Origin: Bacteroides sp. 519
GTDB lineage: Bacteria > Bacteroidota > Bacteroidia > Bacteroidales > Bacteroidaceae
Length of the DNA stretch: 64,000 nucleotides
Direction: 5' to 3'
NCBI RefSeq assembly: GCF_010500955.1
Contig: NZ_QVMJ01000037.1
Span: forward strand, 1 to 64,000
The notes below the pieces were generated by a model. That model was given only the letters and a program-made list of their open reading frames with translations, was not told the DNA's origin and did not search any database. This document shows positions 46,193 to 53,731 of this stretch, in pieces (within the stretch, counting starts at the first letter, position 1; each line of letters starts with the position of its first letter). The translations under genes were made by a program, and so were the position numbers.

Positions 46193-47686
46193 TTATTTAA
46201 GCATATAATATATCTCGTTCATGCGGAGTTCTTTCTTGAAGCCTTCCATAGTAGTGTTTTCGTCAATCACAACCATTTCGATGCCTGCTATTTCGGCATA
46301 GTCTTCAAAGTACTCGGTAGTGAGGTCGAGCGTGAATGCTGTGTGGTGTGTTCCACCTGCCAGAATCCATGCTGCTGCACCTACTTCAAAGTTTGGACGA
46401 GGAATCCACAGTGCGGATGCTACAGGAAGTTTTGGAAGTTCCTTGCTCTTGATTGAGTCAACCTTGTTCACAATCATACGGAAGCGGTTACCCATATCTA
46501 CAATAGTAGCAGCAATACCTTCGCCTTGTTTAGAAGTAAATACCAGACGGGCAGTTTCACTGTCGATACCAATGCTCAAACGGTGTACTTCCAGTTTGGG
46601 TTTATGTTCGGCTACAAGCGGACAAACTTCGAGCATGTGTGCTTGCAGGATAGAACTGTTTGCACCATCGAAGTTCAATGTATAGTCTTCCATGAACGAG
46701 CAACCGTTTGGCATTCCCTGACCCATAAACCATACTGTGCGATAAAGGGCAGCTGTTTTCCAGTCGCCTTCTCCACCAAAACCGAAACCTTCGGCCATGA
46801 GGCGTTGACTGGCCAATCCGGGTATCTGATCCATTAATCCCAGGTCGTTGAAGTTTGTTGTGAAACCTTTTGCGCCTGTTTCTTTAAGGATACGACGGAT
46901 AGCGATTTCTGCTTTTGCTGAGTTCCATACTTTGGTATAAGCTTCGGTTCCTTCTTTTTCGAGTTCGGGAACGTGATCGTATAGTTGGAAATATTCGGCA
47001 ACGAGGGCTTTAACGTCGGCATCTGATACTGCTTTGTAGTATTCCATCAAATCGTTTACCGGAACGTAATCTACGTGGTAACCTAAACGCATTTCGGCTT
47101 CTACTTTATCGCCATCGGTTACGGCTACGTTGTTCATCTGGTCGCCAAAGCGGATGATTACCATATCCTGTGCATCGGCCCATGCGGCTGATACACGCAT
47201 CCAAACGGCTAGTTTGGCTTGCGTTGCAGCATCTTGCCAGTGGCCGGCAACGATTTTGCGTGGTTTACGCATGCGGGCAGTAATGTGTCCGAATTCACGG
47301 TCGCCATGAGCACTCTGGTTGAGGTTCATGAAGTCCATGTCCATTGTATCCCAAGGAATTTCTTTATTGTATTGTGTGTGGAAGTGGCAGAATGGCTTTT
47401 TCAGTTCTTGCAAACCGTGTATCCACATTTTAGCGGGGCTGAATGTGTGCATCCATGTAATTACACCTACACATTTTTCATCGTTGTTGGCAGCCTTCAT
47501 TACAGTTGTTACTTCTTCCGAGCTGTTGGCTGTTCCTTTATATACTACTGGGAAAGGTAGTTTACCCGACTCGTTGAGTCCTTTAACCATTTCGTTACTG
47601 TGTGCATCTACTGCTACTACTGCGTCTCCTCCGTACAATAGTTGGGCGCCTGTTACCCACCATACTTCATAATTTTCAAAAGCCAT
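46193..47686 (-). CDS. araA: L-arabinose isomerase
   Basis: A 497-residue cytoplasmic enzyme of usual length (MAFENYEVWWVTGAQLLYGG start). It converts L-arabinose to L-ribulose with Mn2+. Metal and substrate residues are visible in WMHTFSPAKMWIHGLQELKK, MAEGFGFGGEGDWKTAALYR (Glu), FMEDYTLNFDGAN (Glu) and the ARIHAAAP-opposite ILAGGTHHTAFTLDL histidines. It lies between AraD and the kinase, separated from AraD by 358 bp filled with large palindromes. Confidence 0.97.
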   Translation of the reverse strand: MAFENYEVWWVTGAQLLYGGDAVVAVDAHSNEMVKGLNESGKLPFPVVYKGTANSSEEVTTVMKAANNDEKCVGVITWMHTFSPAKMWIHGLQELKKPFCHFHTQYNKEIPWDTMDMDFMNLNQSAHGDREFGHITARMRKPRKIVAGHWQDAATQAKLAVWMRVSAAWADAQDMVIIRFGDQMNNVAVTDGDKVEAEMRLGYHVDYVPVNDLMEYYKAVSDADVKALVAEYFQLYDHVPELEKEGTEAYTKVWNSAKAEIAIRRILKETGAKGFTTNFNDLGLMDQIPGLASQRLMAEGFGFGGEGDWKTAALYRTVWFMGQGMPNGCSFMEDYTLNFDGANSSILQAHMLEVCPLVAEHKPKLEVHRLSIGIDSETARLVFTSKQGEGIAATIVDMGNRFRMIVNKVDSIKSKELPKLPVASALWIPRPNFEVGAAAWILAGGTHHTAFTLDLTTEYFEDYAEIAGIEMVVIDENTTMEGFKKELRMNEIYYMLK

Positions 47687-47754
47687 GATTATTTTTTTTA
47701 ATGTTAATGATTTGATATTCTTTTTTACTGAGGCTGTATCAAAACTCCAATCGG

Positions 47755-47825
47755 TCTTTGAATTAATTACAGTTTGTAAGCAAGGGCTTACAGCCCTTGC
47801 TTACAAACTGTAATTAATTCAAAGA
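47755..47825. repeat. 71-bp hairpin with 33-bp perfect arms
   Basis: TCTTTGAATTAATTACAG begins the left arm (47755-47787); the loop is TTACA (47788-47792) and the right arm (47793-47825) is a perfect complement. It sits upstream of araA within the AraD-AraA gap. Confidence 0.93.
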
Positions 47826-47857
47826 ACATTCTTTATTTTGACACACCCTCCTGTTAA

Positions 47858-48038
47858 GAGGCCAACGGCCTCTATGCAGTAGCGTAGGGCAAAGCCCTAC
47901 GTTGACAAATTATATTGCATTGTGACCCCAACGGGGTCAACTTTAAACACATTGCGTTGACCCCGTTGGGGTCAATGTGGTGCTTTACCGGATACGTAGG
48001 GCGTTGCCCTACGCTATTGCGATGAGGCCGTTGGCCTC
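47858..48038. repeat. 181-bp symmetric set of six small hairpins
   Basis: In order: GAGGCCAACGGCCTC, CGTAGGGCAAAGCCCTACG, TGACCCCAACGGGGTCA, then TTGACCCCGTTGGGGTCAA, CGTAGGGCGTTGCCCTACG and GAGGCCGTTGGCCTC. The second three mirror the first three, so the whole is one nested inverted repeat. It lies between araD and araA. Confidence 0.93.
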
Positions 48039-48044
48039 TGCTAT

Positions 48045-48728
48045 TTATTGTCCGTAATAGGCACCGGGCCCATGTTTACGGCTAAAATGTTTCTCTATTA
48101 AGAGAGGGTTCATTGTTAAATTGGGATTAGCAGCAAAAGCAATGCTTGCCATCTTTGCTACCTGTTCCATTACTACAGCGTTATGAACTGCGCTACCCGC
48201 GTCGGGTCCCCAAGAGAAAGGTCCGTGGTTTTTAACCAGTACGCCCGGCGTATGAACAGGATTTAATCCTTCGAAGCGTTTCACAATTACATTTCCTGTT
48301 TCCAGTTCATAGGCGCCTTTTACCTCTGCTTCAGTCATATCGGCTGTGCAGGGAATGGCATCGTGAAAGTAATCGGCATGGGTAGTACCAATGTTGGGAA
48401 TATCTAATCCGGCTTGTGCCCACGCTGTGGCATAAGTTGAATGTGTATGTACCACACCACCAATTTCAGGAAAAGCTTTATATAATGCTAAATGAGTGGG
48501 AGTATCAGAAGATGGTTTGAGTTTTCCTTCAACGATGTTTCCATCAAGGTCTACCACTACCATGTCTTCTGCTTTCATATCATCATAAGATACCCCACTT
48601 GGTTTTATCACAACCAACCCCGACGCACGGTCGATGGCCGAAACATTTCCCCAGGTAAAGATCACCAAACCGTGTTTTACTAGGTCGAGATTGGCTTGAA
48701 ATACTTCTTGTTTTAATTCGTTGAGCAT
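48045..48728 (-). CDS. araD: L-ribulose-5-phosphate 4-epimerase
   Basis: A 227-residue cytoplasmic class II aldolase-fold enzyme. It converts L-ribulose 5-phosphate to D-xylulose 5-phosphate using Zn2+. Visible: LVIFTWGNVSAIDRASGLVV, IKPSGVSYDDM, SSDTPTHLALYKAFPEIGGV, the zinc pair VHTHSTYATAWAQ and GVLVKNHGPFSWG. Length is normal. Downstream is the palindrome-rich gap to araA; upstream is a 36-bp-armed hairpin. Confidence 0.95.
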   Translation of the reverse strand: MLNELKQEVFQANLDLVKHGLVIFTWGNVSAIDRASGLVVIKPSGVSYDDMKAEDMVVVDLDGNIVEGKLKPSSDTPTHLALYKAFPEIGGVVHTHSTYATAWAQAGLDIPNIGTTHADYFHDAIPCTADMTEAEVKGAYELETGNVIVKRFEGLNPVHTPGVLVKNHGPFSWGPDAGSAVHNAVVMEQVAKMASIAFAANPNLTMNPLLIEKHFSRKHGPGAYYGQ

Positions 48729-48735
48729 AATAATT

Positions 48736-48858
48736 TTTATTTAGACACGGATGACGCGGATTGCACGGATTATAATACACGGATATTATTTATGATTTGC
48801 ACAGATATTAATCCGTGTTATTTAATCCGTGCAATCCGCGTCATCCGTGTCTAATAAA
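48736..48858. repeat. Hairpin of 9-bp CACGGATTA words between AraR-like and AraD genes
   Basis: TTTATTTAGACACGGATGAC at the left end pairs with the right end near 48858 over about 36 bp with one interruption. Arms are built from ACGCGGATT/GCACGGATT words. Confidence 0.92.
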
Positions 48859-49533
48859 TTACAGTTTAAACTTAGGATCTTTGCGATATGCCTTATCATT
48901 AAACTGATACAGGGCAGCACCACGTTTCGATCCCATTTTATCTATTTTATCAGTCTTTTCAATAAAGTCCATTTCGGCTACCCGTTTACGGAAATTGCGT
49001 TTATCCAATTCTTCGTCGTAAATAGCTTCGTACAAACTTTGCAGTTGAGACAGGGTGAACAATTTTGGCAGAAGATTAAACCCAATAGGACGTGTAGATG
49101 CACGGGCCTGCATGCGTTTACGCGCTTTTTCTACCATTTCGTTATGATCAAAAATTAGAGGTGGAATCTCTTTAATATTGATCCAGAAAGCATTATGCTC
49201 TTTCACCAGTTTATGATCATAATCATTAATGTTTATCAAAGCATAATAAGCTAACGATATAACCCTCTCACCCGGATCGCGACTAATATCTCCGAAAGCC
49301 CCCACTTGCTCCATATACACATCCTCCAGTCCGGTGAGTTCATGTAGAACCCGCTTAGCGGCATCGTCGGCACTTTCGTCTTCCTGAACAAAACCACCCA
49401 TTATGGACCATTCGCCCATTGCCGGTTGAAAGTTACGTTTGAGTAACAATAAACTGATTTCATCTTCATTGAAACCGAAGATTATACAGTCTACAGCTAC
49501 ATAGAACTTGGGATGTTGATTATAATAATTCAT
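48859..49533 (-). CDS. araR: Nudix-domain arabinose regulator (AraR-like)
   Basis: A 224-residue cytoplasmic protein with an N-terminal Nudix domain (about 8-140) and a winged-helix DNA-binding part (about 150-224; GFNLLPKLFTLSQLQSLYEA, RNFRKRVAEMDFI). The Nudix box is degenerate: GFVQEDESADDAAK is followed by RVLHELTGL where the catalytic form has REUxEExGU, so two glutamates are lost. This is expected of NrtR/AraR-type regulators that bind sugars instead of hydrolysing nucleotides. A homologue (BT0354, as I recall) represses arabinose genes in Bacteroides. Position inside the ara cluster supports the call. Confidence 0.88.
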   Translation of the reverse strand: MNYYNQHPKFYVAVDCIIFGFNEDEISLLLLKRNFQPAMGEWSIMGGFVQEDESADDAAKRVLHELTGLEDVYMEQVGAFGDISRDPGERVISLAYYALININDYDHKLVKEHNAFWINIKEIPPLIFDHNEMVEKARKRMQARASTRPIGFNLLPKLFTLSQLQSLYEAIYDEELDKRNFRKRVAEMDFIEKTDKIDKMGSKRGAALYQFNDKAYRKDPKFKL

Positions 49534-49618
49534 AAGTTTTTAAGTTTTTGAGTTTTTAAGTTTTTGAGATTTAATTCATGGCAAATTGCCTTAAAAACTC
49601 AAAAACTTAAAAACTAAA
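49534..49618. repeat. Word-repeat stem-loop between SSS transporter and AraR-like genes
   Basis: The left arm repeats AAGTTTTTGAGTTTTT (7-8 bp), the loop is ATGGCAAATTGCC and the right arm repeats AAAAACTCAAAAACTT. Confidence 0.88.
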
Positions 49619-49621
49619 ACA

Positions 49622-51301
49622 CTACCAGAAATAGATATAGAACGCTGCTGTTATACCTAAAATAATGATTGTGTGAATAACATCCCATTTACCCCAACTG
49701 GCGCGGGTTTCGGCTTTTTGTTCTTCGGTAGCTGTACCAAATACCAATCCCTGTATTTTCTCGGGCGATGGAGCTTTGGTAGCCAAACTAACAAAGTACA
49801 CAACCAATAAACAGAACAAGAACATCCAACCGCAGAAGAACAACCAGTTCAAATCATAGAATAAGTATTTGAATAGGTTATCGCTTGCAGCTTCGGCATT
49901 ACTATAATATACTTTGGCTCCAAGACGAGTCAAACCAATAATCATACCCGAGATTAATCCCCACATACCACCTTGAGCGCTGGCACGTTTCCAACAGATA
50001 CCCAACAAGAATGCAGCCGCAATACCCGGAGCCAACACCGATTGAACATCCTGTAAGTAAGTGTATAACACATCGCCCACACTACGCATAATAGGTATCC
50101 ACAGGATTCCAAGAATTACAATAACAACTGTTGCTGCCTGACCGATAGCTACCAGTTTCTTTTCGGATGTTTGTGGTTTGAAACGTTTGTAAAAGTCGAT
50201 TGTAAATAACATAGCCGACGAGTTAAACAACGATGCCAAAGAACTCATTAATGCAGCAAGAATACCACAAACTACCAACCCTTTCACACCGGCAGGAAGC
50301 AATTTTGCTACCAATGTTGGGAAAGCCGCATCGGCATTGTGTACACCATTTTCCATGATTGGAAGGAAGTTACCTGTTTTTTGGTGAAGAGCAAAAGCAA
50401 TCATACCCGGAATAAGGAACAGGAATACCGGAAGCAGTTTAAGATAAGCTCCGAAGATAGTACCACGACGGGCTTCTTTCTGGTTTTTACCCGAAAGCAC
50501 ACGTTGAACAATAAACTGGTCGGTACACCAATACCAGAAACCAATGATAGCCGAACCTATTAACGCTCCCAACCAAGGGAAGTTAGGGTCGCCGTTATTG
50601 CGTATCAGGTTAACCATTGAATCGCCATATTCGTTAACGGTGGTTGCACCGGCAATTTTCATCATTTCGTCCCAACCGCCCAGTTCTCTGAAACCAAGTA
50701 CAAGAATAATTAAAGAACCGAGTAAAAGAATAGGGGTTTGAAGCACAGAAGTATAAAGTACCGACTTCATACCTCCAAATATTGTATAAAGTGCAGTGAT
50801 AAGTACAAGGCCAATGGCAGCAATCCAGAAGAAATCAATGCCCCAAAGTTTATCAATGCCAAATACTTGTTGGAATACCAATCCTCCGGCATATACAGTT
50901 ACAGCTACTTTTGTCAACACATAACTTACCAGCGAAATTACCGATAATATGGTTCTCGACTGTGGGTTGTAACGACGTTCAAGGAACTCGGGCATGGTAT
51001 AAACCATACTTCGGGTATAAAAGGGAACAAATACCCAACCCAATATCAAAATCATCCATCCCTGAATTTCCCAATGCGCCATAGCCATACCGCTTGATGC
51101 ACCAGCCCCGGCAAGTCCGATTAAGTGTTCAGAACCAATGTTCGATGCAAAAATAGAAGCACCAATAGCTATCCATGTAGCGTCACGTCCACCAAGAAAA
51201 TAATCGGCAGAGTCATTTTGTTTTTGTCTGACTACCCAGACGATAATTCCTATCAGAGCCAAAAAGAATACTCCGATTACAAGCCAATCCCAAAATTGCA
51301 T
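49622..51301 (-). CDS. Sodium/solute symporter (SSS family), probable arabinose transporter
   Basis: A 559-residue inner-membrane protein with about 14 transmembrane segments. SSS signatures: YFLGGRDATWIAIGASIFAS, SNIGSEHLIGLAGAGASSG and MVYTMPEFLERRYNPQSRTI. It takes up a sugar with Na+. Its place between the mutarotase and AraR-like genes, the order of known Bacteroides arabinose loci, makes L-arabinose the likely substrate. The last segment is preceded by a cytoplasmic loop (KAPSPEKIQGLVFGTATEEQ). Confidence 0.92.
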   Translation of the reverse strand: MQFWDWLVIGVFFLALIGIIVWVVRQKQNDSADYFLGGRDATWIAIGASIFASNIGSEHLIGLAGAGASSGMAMAHWEIQGWMILILGWVFVPFYTRSMVYTMPEFLERRYNPQSRTILSVISLVSYVLTKVAVTVYAGGLVFQQVFGIDKLWGIDFFWIAAIGLVLITALYTIFGGMKSVLYTSVLQTPILLLGSLIILVLGFRELGGWDEMMKIAGATTVNEYGDSMVNLIRNNGDPNFPWLGALIGSAIIGFWYWCTDQFIVQRVLSGKNQKEARRGTIFGAYLKLLPVFLFLIPGMIAFALHQKTGNFLPIMENGVHNADAAFPTLVAKLLPAGVKGLVVCGILAALMSSLASLFNSSAMLFTIDFYKRFKPQTSEKKLVAIGQAATVVIVILGILWIPIMRSVGDVLYTYLQDVQSVLAPGIAAAFLLGICWKRASAQGGMWGLISGMIIGLTRLGAKVYYSNAEAASDNLFKYLFYDLNWLFFCGWMFLFCLLVVYFVSLATKAPSPEKIQGLVFGTATEEQKAETRASWGKWDVIHTIIILGITAAFYIYFW

Positions 51302-51307
51302 AATATT

Positions 51308-51410
51308 TAGTTTTAAGTTATGAGTATTGAGTTATGAGTTATGAGTATTGAGTTATGAGATTTATGCAGCATTGCAACTCAAAACTCATTACTCACCACT
51401 CATTACTTAT
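51308..51410. repeat. Word-repeat stem-loop between mutarotase and transporter genes
   Basis: The left arm repeats GAGTTAT/GAGTATT heptamers, the loop is ATGCAGCATTGC and the right arm repeats ACTCATTACTCACC words. Confidence 0.9.
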
Positions 51411-52540
51411 TTCGTAAATTTGTAAATACAGCGACTATTATATGTCTGTCCCGGTTCAAGAATTACCGAAGGCCATTCTGGTTTATTGGGGCTATCGGGA
51501 TAGTGTTGTACTTCCAGACAGATTCCGGTACGTTGGTTGTAAGTTATACCATTTTTACCTTTTACAGTTCCATCGAGGAAGTTTCCTGTATATACTTGTA
51601 TACCCGGTTCGTTGGTATAAACTTCTACAGAGATACCAGATTCTGGTGAAGTTACTTTTGCAGCCAGTTTATTAACATCAAGATTGGTATTCAGTACCCA
51701 GTTATGGTCGTAACCGTTACCATTTTTCAGTTGAGCGAAGTCGAAGTTGTCAATCTCCTCTCCTACCTTTTTAGGAGTATTGAAATTCATTGGTGTGTCT
51801 TCAACCGGAAGTATTTCGCCGGTAGTCATAAATGTATCGTCAACCGGAGTAAATTCGTTTGCATTGATATAAAGAATATCGTTAGTAATTGGTTTTGAAG
51901 CATCGCCCGACAAATTAAAATATGAGTGGTTTGTCATATTAATGATTGTTTTCTTATCGGTGGTGGCTTCGTATTTAATGTCGATAGCATTATCGTCTGT
52001 TAGGGTATATGTAACTGTTGCTGTTACATTTCCCGGATAGTTTGCATCTCCGTCGGGAGATAGAAGAGTCATTTTAACAGCTTTATCATTTAGCTGTGTT
52101 GGTTTGAATACTTTGTATTGCCATCCCTGTGGACCACCGTGAAGGCTATGGCCAAAATTATTTTGTGGCAATTGAATTGTATCACCATCAATTACAATTA
52201 CACCATCTTTTATACGGTTAGCATAACGGCCAATTGCTGCACCAAAGTCACTGGGTACATTAATATAATCCTGAATGTTATCGAATCCCAGTACAACATC
52301 TTTCATAGTTCCGTTTTTATCGGGTACCATAATAGATACTATTCGTGCACCAAAGTTTGTGATGCATACTTCCATACCTGCCTGATTCTTTAATGTATAA
52401 AGACTTACAGACTCTCCGTTTATCTCCGTTTGAAAACTTTGAGGATTCAAACCAGAAAGTGTTAGTTCGGTAGCAGTCTTATTGCCACATGAACAAACCA
52501 GTAAAGATGCTAATCCAAGGGATAATAATTGTTTCTTCAT
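51407..52540 (-). CDS. Aldose 1-epimerase (mutarotase) lipoprotein
   Basis: A 377-residue lipoprotein (LLVCSC, Cys18) of the galactose-mutarotase family. Visible: SDFGAAIGRYANRIKDGVIV, NNFGHSLHGGPQGWQYKVF, MTNHSYFNLSG with the catalytic His, NGYDHNWVL and GICLEVQHYPDSPNKPEWPS with the catalytic Glu. It interconverts anomers of arabinose or galactose, probably in the periplasm ahead of the SSS transporter. First gene of the ara cluster, with a putative AraR-type operator 54 bp upstream. Confidence 0.93.
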   Translation of the reverse strand: MKKQLLSLGLASLLVCSCGNKTATELTLSGLNPQSFQTEINGESVSLYTLKNQAGMEVCITNFGARIVSIMVPDKNGTMKDVVLGFDNIQDYINVPSDFGAAIGRYANRIKDGVIVIDGDTIQLPQNNFGHSLHGGPQGWQYKVFKPTQLNDKAVKMTLLSPDGDANYPGNVTATVTYTLTDDNAIDIKYEATTDKKTIINMTNHSYFNLSGDASKPITNDILYINANEFTPVDDTFMTTGEILPVEDTPMNFNTPKKVGEEIDNFDFAQLKNGNGYDHNWVLNTNLDVNKLAAKVTSPESGISVEVYTNEPGIQVYTGNFLDGTVKGKNGITYNQRTGICLEVQHYPDSPNKPEWPSVILEPGQTYNSRCIYKFTK

Positions 52541-52593
52541 GGTTGTGTGTTTGATGATAATTTTTAGTAAATGAGGTACTTAAATCAATTTGA

Positions 52594-52629
52594 GTGTAAA
52601 AGTAACACTATACGGTGTAAGTTGTACAC
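52594..52629 (-). promoter_or_regulatory. Putative AraR-type operator upstream of the mutarotase gene
   Basis: GTGTAAAAGTAACAC (52594-52608) and GGTGTAAGTTGTACAC (52614-52629) match the pair at 14336-14371 in sequence, order, gap and distance to the start codon. Both are followed by CACTTAT and TATGTTATA-like sequence. Confidence 0.65.
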
Positions 52630-52773
52630 TTATTCAATATGTTATACAGCATAAAATGCAAAAAAGAGTAGAAGCGCGAAGGCGCGAAAGGAAGAAGGCG
52701 CGAAAGGAGACCAAAAGCATAACTGATAATCAATCAGTTACAGTACCACGATTTTTTTAGACCTGAGAAAAAA

Positions 52774-52857
52774 GTACCACGCCTGTGGTACAAAAGTATC
52801 ACGCCTAAGATACATTTGTATCACAGGCGTGGCACTTTTGTATCACAGGCGTGGTAC
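52774..52857. repeat. GTACCACGCCTGTGGTAC array, 22-bp period, 4 units
   Basis: Imperfect 18-bp palindromes begin at 52774, 52796, 52818 and 52840, exactly 22 bp apart with 4-bp A/T spacers. Units 3 and 4 carry the inverted centre AGGCG. A half unit (GTACCACG) occurs at 52743. Confidence 0.92.
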
Positions 52858-52884
52858 AAAAAGACAAAAAGAAAGTGTTTCAAT

Positions 52885-53715
52885 CTACAAAGAAATCACC
52901 CGTACCCAATCTACCCACATTTCACCGGGTAAATCTTCATCGTGTATTTCTCCCGGCCAGGTAGGATTACCGTTTAAAGTTCCTCCTAACGAAAAATTCA
53001 GGATAATGTTATATGGAAAATCACAAAATGGATATTGCAATTGCTCTGCATCCAGATGCAAGTTTTCATATTTCCAGGTTTCCTTACCATCCACATAGAA
53101 TATCAATTCTTTCTCTGTTCTATCAACTGCGTAAACATGATCTTTGGTTACATCAAAACTCTTGTCTGGTGCCGGATTTGTTTCACCGGCAGAGCCACCT
53201 TCGCCGTTGGTATAGAATGTATGAACGGTTTGATAAATCTGTGTAGGTGTGCCCTGTACCCATTCCATCACATCTATTTCCCCGCTTTTGGGCCAAGGAA
53301 GTCCGCCTATGGGCATTTGCCAGATGGCCGGAAAAGCTCCTCTAACTAAGCCACTCAACCGGGCTTTTACTTCCAGACGGGAGTTGCAGGGAAAACCGAT
53401 CTTTGAAAATACGCCTCCGTTTTTATATACTTCACCATCTTTACGGGCTCTGATTTTCAGATAACCATCTTCTACTTTCACATTTTCATATCCTTCTACA
53501 TGCCTGAAGTGTTGAGACCAGGCATTATTGGCATAAGTGCATAGTTTCCACACGGCAGTGTCGGGTATGGCCGACTTGCCATCAAAATCGTCAGCAAACA
53601 ACAAATCCTGTTTGGGTGCGTCTTTATTGCCATTTTTTCTTCCTGTACAGTTTATTGCAGTCAGAGACAGAACAACTAAACTTATACAAAACAATAAGCG
53701 TTGAAATCTTTTCAT
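52885..53715 (-). CDS. GH16 endo-glycosidase lipoprotein
   Basis: A 276-residue lipoprotein (LTAINC, Cys23) with the GH16 jelly roll. The catalytic motif is GEIDVMEW, with two glutamates and one aspartate in the ExDxxE order; FPAIWQMPIG and NLHLDAEQLQYPFCDFPYN fit the cleft. GH16 members cut internal beta-1,3/1,4 links in laminarin, agar, keratan-like or mucin O-glycan chains. Beside GH20 and SusCD, a poly-N-acetyllactosamine or mucin O-glycan substrate is plausible. It lies 16 bp after GH20 and is the last gene of this polysaccharide locus. Confidence 0.9.
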   Translation of the reverse strand: MKRFQRLLFCISLVVLSLTAINCTGRKNGNKDAPKQDLLFADDFDGKSAIPDTAVWKLCTYANNAWSQHFRHVEGYENVKVEDGYLKIRARKDGEVYKNGGVFSKIGFPCNSRLEVKARLSGLVRGAFPAIWQMPIGGLPWPKSGEIDVMEWVQGTPTQIYQTVHTFYTNGEGGSAGETNPAPDKSFDVTKDHVYAVDRTEKELIFYVDGKETWKYENLHLDAEQLQYPFCDFPYNIILNFSLGGTLNGNPTWPGEIHDEDLPGEMWVDWVRVISL

Positions 53716-53731
53716 ATAAAATAGTTTTTAA

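Larger units (their letters stand above)
52541..52884. other. Gap upstream of the ara cluster
   Basis: No gene is supported. It holds the putative operator (52594-52629), an unpaired run of 8-bp GCGCGAAGG words (about 52670-52708) and a 22-bp-period palindrome array (52774-52857). Confidence 0.7.

Noticed and set aside
49534..49618. Word-repeat hairpins as simple intrinsic terminators only
   Set aside because: Many lie inside an operon whose later genes need transcription, most lack a T-run, and the 7-9-bp periodicity and loop motif are not needed for termination. Some may still terminate between convergent genes.
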